In this document: positions 7,600 to 11,301 of the stretch, piece by piece
Position numbering within the stretch: the first letter of the stretch is position 1
How the letters are laid out: the number at the start of each line of letters is the position of its first letter
DNA from: Chloroflexota bacterium
GTDB lineage: Bacteria > Chloroflexota > Limnocylindria > Limnocylindrales > CSP1-4
NCBI GenBank assembly: GCA_021777365.1
Contig: JAJYDP010000108.1
Coordinates: 1-11,301, forward strand
DNA length: 11,301 nt
Reading direction: 5' to 3'
The notes under the pieces: generated by a model
Database searches by the model: none
The model's input: only the letters and a program-made list of their open reading frames with translations
What the model was told of the DNA's origin: nothing
Position numbers and translations under genes: made by a program

Positions 7600-8925
7600 A
7601 TGGGAACACTTGACAAGGATCGCGCCGTCCTGCGTGAACTCGCGTCCCGCGTCGCCGAGATCGCAGCGCTGCCGGTCCAGGCCGAGACGATCGCCGGCTG
7701 GAAGGCGCTCAACGGCCTCCGGCCGGTGCGGCCGATGGTGGCGATCGACCAGCTGCCGTGGCACGAGATGGCGTCGAGCCCCGAGCTCGTGACGCAATGC
7801 GAGGATCCCTTCAACCGCGGCCTCGAGATCGACCTGCGCCGCATCCTCTACCGCTGGAACCACTTCCGTGCCGACATGGTGGTCGAGCCCGAGCTCCTGA
7901 TCCCGAAAGTCCTGCGCCTTGACGGGTTCGGCGTCGAGATGCACGAGGAGACCGAGGCCGTCGACGCTGCCAACGTGATCGTCTCGCACCACTTCTTCGA
8001 CCAGCTCGAGCACGAGGAGGACGCCGACAAGATCCGGACGCCCACCGTCTGGCTCGACGAGGCGGAGACGGCCCGCATCGAGGCGCAGGCGCACGAGATC
8101 TTCGACGGCGTGCTTCCCGTCCGCCTCCAGGGCTGGGTCCCCAGCACCAACCAGTGGCCGGGCCTCGAGTCCCAGCCCGAGACGCGCGCCCTGGTGCACG
8201 ACTGGCCGGACGAGCTGCTCGCCGGCGGGGCGAACTTCTGGGACACGATCGAGTTCTGGCGCGGCGCCGACGCCATCCTGCTCGACCTCATGGACCGGCC
8301 CGAGCACCTGCACCGGATCATGGACCGTCTGGTGACGGCCTACCTCGGCATGCTCGACCAGATGGAGGCCAAGGGCCTGCTCGGACACTCGATGTCCTTG
8401 GTGCACTGCACTCCCGCGTGGACCGACGAGCTCCCCCACGCTGGGTTCGACCCCGAGCGACCCCGGGCTGAGGACCTGTGGACGATGGGCATGGCACAGG
8501 TCTTCACCTCGACCTCGCCCAAGATGTTCCGGGAATTCGAAGTCGAGCACACCAAGCGCTGGTTCGCCCGCTTCGGCCTCGGCTACTACGGGTGCTGCGA
8601 TGTCCTCGACCGGCACATCGACCACATCCGCGTCATCCCGAACGTGCGCAAGATCTCGATGTGCCCATGGGCGAACGTCGAGCGCGGTGCCGACGGGATG
8701 GGCCACGACTTCGTCATGTCGCGCAAGCCGAACCCGGCGCTGCTCGCAATGGACGGTTGGGAACCCGAAGCGGTTGAGAAGCAGCTGCGCGCGACGGCAG
8801 AGGCGTGCCGGCGAACTGGCACGAACGTCGAGTTCATCCTCAAGGACGTGAGCACCATTCGCTACCAGCCGCACCGGCTGGAGGAGTGGGTGGACGTCGC
8901 AATGCGGGTGGCAAGGGACTACTGA
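7600..8925 (+). CDS. UroD-like (uroporphyrinogen decarboxylase superfamily) methyltransferase, first copy
   Basis: A 441-residue member of the uroporphyrinogen decarboxylase/MtaA/CmuA superfamily. These TIM-barrel proteins mostly act as corrinoid-dependent methyltransferases when encoded next to a B12-binding protein. Signatures are IAALPVQ, WKALNGLRPVRPMVAIDQLPWHEM, LHRIMDRL, the YYGCCDVLDRHIDHIRVIPNVRKISM block (329-354, quoted in part: GCCDVLDRH), CPWANVE (Cys355) and ILKDVSTIRYQPHRLEEW near the C-terminus. The usual His-X-Cys zinc pair is replaced by GCC (Cys332, Cys333), so the metal site differs from that of its partner at 9616. The start is ATG 7600, with GGAGG at 7585-7589. It is the first gene of an operon with the corrinoid protein 39 nt downstream. 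It is not the haem-pathway decarboxylase: it lacks the N-terminal substrate arginine motif I would expect. The likely role is methyl transfer between an unknown donor and the corrinoid protein. Confidence 0.87.
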   Translation: MGTLDKDRAVLRELASRVAEIAALPVQAETIAGWKALNGLRPVRPMVAIDQLPWHEMASSPELVTQCEDPFNRGLEIDLRRILYRWNHFRADMVVEPELLIPKVLRLDGFGVEMHEETEAVDAANVIVSHHFFDQLEHEEDADKIRTPTVWLDEAETARIEAQAHEIFDGVLPVRLQGWVPSTNQWPGLESQPETRALVHDWPDELLAGGANFWDTIEFWRGADAILLDLMDRPEHLHRIMDRLVTAYLGMLDQMEAKGLLGHSMSLVHCTPAWTDELPHAGFDPERPRAEDLWTMGMAQVFTSTSPKMFREFEVEHTKRWFARFGLGYYGCCDVLDRHIDHIRVIPNVRKISMCPWANVERGADGMGHDFVMSRKPNPALLAMDGWEPEAVEKQLRATAEACRRTGTNVEFILKDVSTIRYQPHRLEEWVDVAMRVARDY

Positions 8926-8964
8926 GAGGCCCGGCGCGACCGCCGGTACAAGGAGCAAGACCCG

Positions 8965-9594
8965 ATGGTAGATCTGCAGGAGCTCAGCGCGGCAATCGAG
9001 GTGGGCGACCGCGCGACCGCCACTCGACTGACCCGCGAGGCGCTCGACGGCGGGGTGCCACCCGCGACGATCCTTGATGCGATGACGGGCGCGATGGGCG
9101 TCGTCGGCCGCAAGTTCCAGGACAACGAGATCTTCGTCCCCGAGATGCTCATCAGCGCTCGGGCCATGAAGGAGGCCACCGCGATCCTGGAGCCGGTGCT
9201 CGTCGAGGCGGGGATCCGCCCTGAGTTCACCGCGGTTGTCGGCACGGTCGAGGGCGACCTGCACGACATCGGCAAGAACCTCGTCGGCATGATGCTCAAA
9301 GGCGCCGCCATCGAGGTCGTGGATCTCGGCGTCAACGTGACGGCCGACCGCTTCGTGGAGGCAGCCCGCGAGCATGACGCCCGGCTGATCGGCCTCAGTG
9401 CCCTGCTGACCACCACGATGCCCAACATGCGCAAGGTGGTCGAGGCGATCAAGGCGGCGGGCGTCGACGCCAAGGTGATGATCGGCGGTGCCCCGACCAC
9501 GCCCGAGTTCGCCGCCCAGATCGGCGCCGACGGCTACGCCCCGGACGCGGGCGCCGCCGTCGACCTCGCCAAAGCCCTGCTCGAGAGCAAGTAG
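8965..9594 (+). CDS. Corrinoid (cobalamin-binding) methyl-carrier protein
   Basis: A 209-residue two-domain corrinoid protein of the MtaC/MtbC/MtmC/methionine-synthase-cap type. It carries a methyl group on cobalt between two methyltransferases in the cytoplasm. An N-terminal helical cap (about 1-85, MTGAMGVVGRKFQDNEIFVPEML) covers the cofactor. The Rossmann-like B12 domain (about 87-209) has the base-off motif DLHDIGKN, with cobalt-ligating His100 and Asp98 and Gly103 of DxHxxG. It also has GLSALLTTTM (Ser145) and GGAPTTPEFAAQIGADGYAPDA. Its length is that of the standard family. AGGAG at 8951-8955 precedes the ATG by 9 nt. It sits between two UroD-like methyltransferases, with gaps of 39 and 21 nt, which implies one transcript and direct partnership. 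No reductive activase for the Co(II) form is encoded in the window. Confidence 0.95.
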   Translation: MVDLQELSAAIEVGDRATATRLTREALDGGVPPATILDAMTGAMGVVGRKFQDNEIFVPEMLISARAMKEATAILEPVLVEAGIRPEFTAVVGTVEGDLHDIGKNLVGMMLKGAAIEVVDLGVNVTADRFVEAAREHDARLIGLSALLTTTMPNMRKVVEAIKAAGVDAKVMIGGAPTTPEFAAQIGADGYAPDAGAAVDLAKALLESK

Positions 9595-9615
9595 CAGCCG
9601 GCAGGGAGTCTGACG

Positions 9616-10809
9616 ATGGGCATGTTCGAGACCTTCGGCCGCAGCAGCGGCGTCGGAGAACCGCGGAAGGACTCGACCCTGGCGAAGGTCGAGCGCCTGG
9701 CGAAGACCTACCGGCACGAAGAGGCTGACCGGGTCCCGATCAGCGACTTCTTCTGGGGCGGCTTCAAGACCCGCTGGCGCGACGAACTGGGACTGCCGCC
9801 GGACGCCGACCCGTACTACTACTACGACCTCGACCTGATCGTCACCGTCCCGAACATGGATCCGCACATCCGCTCGTTCGAGACCATCCGCGAAGACGAT
9901 GAGGAGGTCGTCATCAAGACGGGTTTCGACACGACGATCCGCAAGCGGTTCGACCTGCCGATGCCGGAGCAGATGAGCTGGGACACGGACTCGATCGAGA
10001 AGCTCGAGGCGTTCGAGTTCGATGATCCCGCCGACCCCCGCCGCTTCTTCGAGGCCGGCGACAACCAGATCGCCGGCGTCGGGGATGGGTTCGAGCGGAA
10101 CAGCCCGCCGTGGGTCGACACGGTCCGGTCCCTGCGCCCGGACTTCGCCGTCTACGGGAGCATCACCGAGTCGTCGGAGATCTGCACCCGCCTGCTCGGC
10201 CAGTTGAACACGATGATGTGGATCGGCGAGTACCCCGAGCGGTTCGGGGAGCAGCTGCTCCGGATCGGCGAGTTCAGCTATCAGGTCGCCAAGGCGCAGA
10301 TCGAGGCCGCCAACGGACTCCTTGACGGCATGGTGATCTGGGGCGACGTGGCCTACCGCAAGGGCCTGTTCATGTCGCCCGACTACTGGCGCCGGTACTT
10401 CAAGCCCACGGTGGCACGGATCATCCAGCTCTCGCACGATCACGGGCTGCCCGTCATGTACCACGGGTGCGGCAACGCGAACGCCATCCTCGAGGACATG
10501 ATCGAGATCGGCCTCGACGGATATAACCCCTTGGAGGCCAAGGCCGACCTCGACGTGGTGACGCTTCGCGAGCGGCTCGGCCACCGCCTCACCTTCTGCG
10601 GCAACAGCGACATCCGAGTCTGGGAGCGGGGCGACCCGGACGAGGTGCGGCGCGAGGTCCTCCACCGTCTGCGTGCGGCCGAGGGCGGAGGCTACGTCTT
10701 CATGTCGGACCACTCAGTCGCGAGCGATGTGTCGGGTCACACCTACGACCAGATCGTGAAGCTCGTCCGGCAGTACGGAACCTACCCGCTCGCCCTTCCC
10801 GAGGCCTAG
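9616..10809 (+). CDS. UroD-like corrinoid methyltransferase, second copy
   Basis: A 397-residue uroporphyrinogen-decarboxylase-superfamily protein, likely the second methyltransferase working with the corrinoid protein just upstream (21-nt gap). The N-terminal part has EEADRVPISDFFWGGF, where this family starts its barrel. The core has NGLLDGMVIWGDVAYRKGLFMSPDYW. The zinc-type motif MYHGCGNA gives His283 and Cys285, with a further Cys328 in TFCGNSD. The C-terminus has GGGYVFMSDHSVASDVS (359-373), the family's closing motif. The His-X-Cys plus later Cys pattern is like the zinc site of MtaA/MtbA-type methyltransferases, so it could hand the methyl group to or from a thiol- or folate-type acceptor. 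Which of the two enzymes loads and which unloads the cobalt cannot be told. GGGAG at 9604-9608 precedes the ATG. A second ATG two codons later is also possible. It is unlike the copy at 7600 in length and motif wording, so the two are not recent duplicates. Confidence 0.9.
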   Translation: MGMFETFGRSSGVGEPRKDSTLAKVERLAKTYRHEEADRVPISDFFWGGFKTRWRDELGLPPDADPYYYYDLDLIVTVPNMDPHIRSFETIREDDEEVVIKTGFDTTIRKRFDLPMPEQMSWDTDSIEKLEAFEFDDPADPRRFFEAGDNQIAGVGDGFERNSPPWVDTVRSLRPDFAVYGSITESSEICTRLLGQLNTMMWIGEYPERFGEQLLRIGEFSYQVAKAQIEAANGLLDGMVIWGDVAYRKGLFMSPDYWRRYFKPTVARIIQLSHDHGLPVMYHGCGNANAILEDMIEIGLDGYNPLEAKADLDVVTLRERLGHRLTFCGNSDIRVWERGDPDEVRREVLHRLRAAEGGGYVFMSDHSVASDVSGHTYDQIVKLVRQYGTYPLALPEA

Positions 10810-10811
10810 GC

Positions 10812-10854
10812 GGCCGCCCAGCCAGAGATTCTCATCTCCTCCAGGTGGGCGGCC
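10812..10854 (+). terminator. Terminator-like nested hairpin after the corrinoid operon
   Basis: A 9-bp stem, GGCCGCCCA (10812-10820) with TGGGCGGCC (10846-10854), encloses an inner 5-bp hairpin, GAGAT (10825-10829) and ATCTC (10834-10838), with a TCTC loop. It starts two nt after the stop codon of the last operon gene. A T-rich tail is absent, as with the terminator at 3703-3735. The position is what makes termination likely. Confidence 0.6.
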
Positions 10855-10909
10855 CCGCCCGACGTGGGGCCGTCGACTTCTCTGCGTGGTGCAGGTTCTG
10901 TACCGTGTG

Positions 10910-10938
10910 TGGTATCGTTATCAGTGCTAACGCTACCA
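10910..10938. promoter_or_regulatory. Large double LacI-type operator upstream of the broken lacI
   Basis: A 29-bp dyad in which 12 of 14 base pairs match around the central G at 10924. It is built from two copies of GNTANCGNTANC, namely GGTATCGTTATC (10911-10922) and GCTAACGCTACC (10926-10937), again exactly 15 bp apart. Its 27-bp core is identical at 21 of 27 positions to the fucU operator in the same orientation. It ends 17 nt before the ATG of the LacI remnant, so it likely controls that transcript and the gene starting at 11227. Confidence 0.75.
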
Positions 10939-10954
10939 TGGAGTCCCGATCCCG

Positions 10955-11102
10955 ATGACGCTGAGTGACGTGGCACTCCGCGCCGGCGTCGCGCCGATGA
11001 CGGCCTCGCGGGCCGTCAACGGCAGCGGCCATGTCTCGGACGCCCCCCGTGCGGGTCGAACAGGCGATCTCGGACGCGGGCTGGCGGTGGCGACGGCAGT
11101 GA
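10955..11102 (+). pseudogene. Broken LacI-family gene: helix-turn-helix remnant
   Basis: The first 29 residues (TLSDVALRAGVAPMTASRAVNGSGHVSDA) are a clear LacI-family DNA-binding domain, starting at ATG 10955 after a GGAG. At a run of six C (11043-11048) the frame is lost. Removing one C restores PVRVEQAISDAGW, the expected continuation, but that frame meets a TGA at 11100-11102, before the hinge helix and the whole sugar-binding domain. The recognition helix keeps PMT-SR as in the intact repressor at 6238-7272, so both proteins probably had the same operator preference. The unshifted frame instead runs to a stop at 11228-11230, overlapping the next ATG (11227) in an ATGA arrangement. A short 91-residue HTH protein therefore cannot be fully ruled out, but its tail looks non-natural. 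A sequencing error in the C run would not explain the missing core domain. Confidence 0.75.
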
Positions 11103-11226
11103 GTTGTAGAGCCGATCCTCCTCGCACCCTCTGCGAGATCAGGGTGGCGGGCGACGTCATCATCTGCCTGTCGTCCGGCAATCACCTTCGAATCCACCCA
11201 CCCCGCACCCGAAAGGCGGCCCCGGC

Positions 11227-11301
11227 ATGACCGAGTTCAACGACACGATCCCGGGCACCCGCGTCCGGCGCGGCCTGTCCCGGGACGACCTGATCCTGGT
11301 C
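11227..11301 (+). CDS. Unidentified gene, 3' partial (first 25 codons)
   Basis: An ATG at 11227 follows AAAGGCGG at 11212-11219 with 7 nt spacing and opens a frame that stays open to the window end. The 25 codons end almost wholly in G or C, as in the neighbouring real genes. The peptide (FNDTIPGTRVRRGLSRDD and flanking residues) is too short for me to recognise a family. It lies downstream of the broken LacI gene and its large operator and so probably belongs to the same regulated unit as the sugar/corrinoid genes. No function is claimed. Confidence 0.6.
   Translation, partial: MTEFNDTIPGTRVRRGLSRDDLILV

Noticed and set aside
7501..10713. A minus-strand open frame of 1070 codons opposite the corrinoid operon
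   Set aside because: It is antisense to three well-supported genes and has no recognisable motif. Its His/Val/Asp-rich composition is what the reverse complement of GC-rich coding sequence gives.

Overview
The window is very GC-rich, uses GC-ending codons throughout and has strong GGAGG-type ribosome binding sites. It carries actinobacterial/chloroflexotal-looking gene families. I would place it in a high-GC Actinomycetota (for example Thermoleophilia) or a high-GC Chloroflexota lineage. This is inferred from composition and gene content only, and no phylogenetic marker is present. No tRNA, rRNA, CRISPR array or transposase was seen.

Layout. (1) Positions 2-3658, plus strand: the end of a 2-oxoacid dehydrogenase operon. 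It holds a 5'-truncated E1 beta subunit, then one continuous 903-residue polypeptide that carries a complete E2 (lipoyl domain, peripheral subunit-binding domain, acyltransferase) fused to a complete E3 (dihydrolipoyl dehydrogenase). (2) Positions 3703-3735: a perfect 12-bp stem serving as a shared terminator between convergent operons. (3) Positions 3748-6017, minus strand: fucU (fucose mutarotase) followed by fucI (L-fucose isomerase). (4) Positions 6238-7272, minus strand: an intact LacI-family repressor. (5) Positions 7600-10809, plus strand, divergent from the repressor: a three-gene operon of UroD-like methyltransferase, corrinoid (B12-binding) protein and a second, different UroD-like methyltransferase. 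It ends in a nested hairpin terminator. (6) Positions 10910-11301: a large operator, a broken LacI-family gene of which only the DNA-binding domain is recognisable, and the first 25 codons of an unidentified gene.

How it works together. A 12-bp motif, GNTANCGNTANC, occurs in every promoter region of the right-hand part: two copies upstream of fucU, one upstream of lacI, two upstream of the broken lacI, and a one-mismatch copy upstream of the corrinoid operon. In the two double sites the copies are exactly 15 bp apart, and the 27-bp elements match at 21 of 27 positions. The simplest reading is one LacI-type regulon covering fucose isomerisation, the corrinoid methyltransfer operon and the gene that runs off the right edge.

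The corrinoid operon is the most interesting candidate system. It has the parts of a methyl-group transfer pathway, but its substrate is not evident. Its co-regulation with fucose genes suggests, as a hypothesis only, demethylation of an O-methylated sugar or a related sugar-linked methyl donor.
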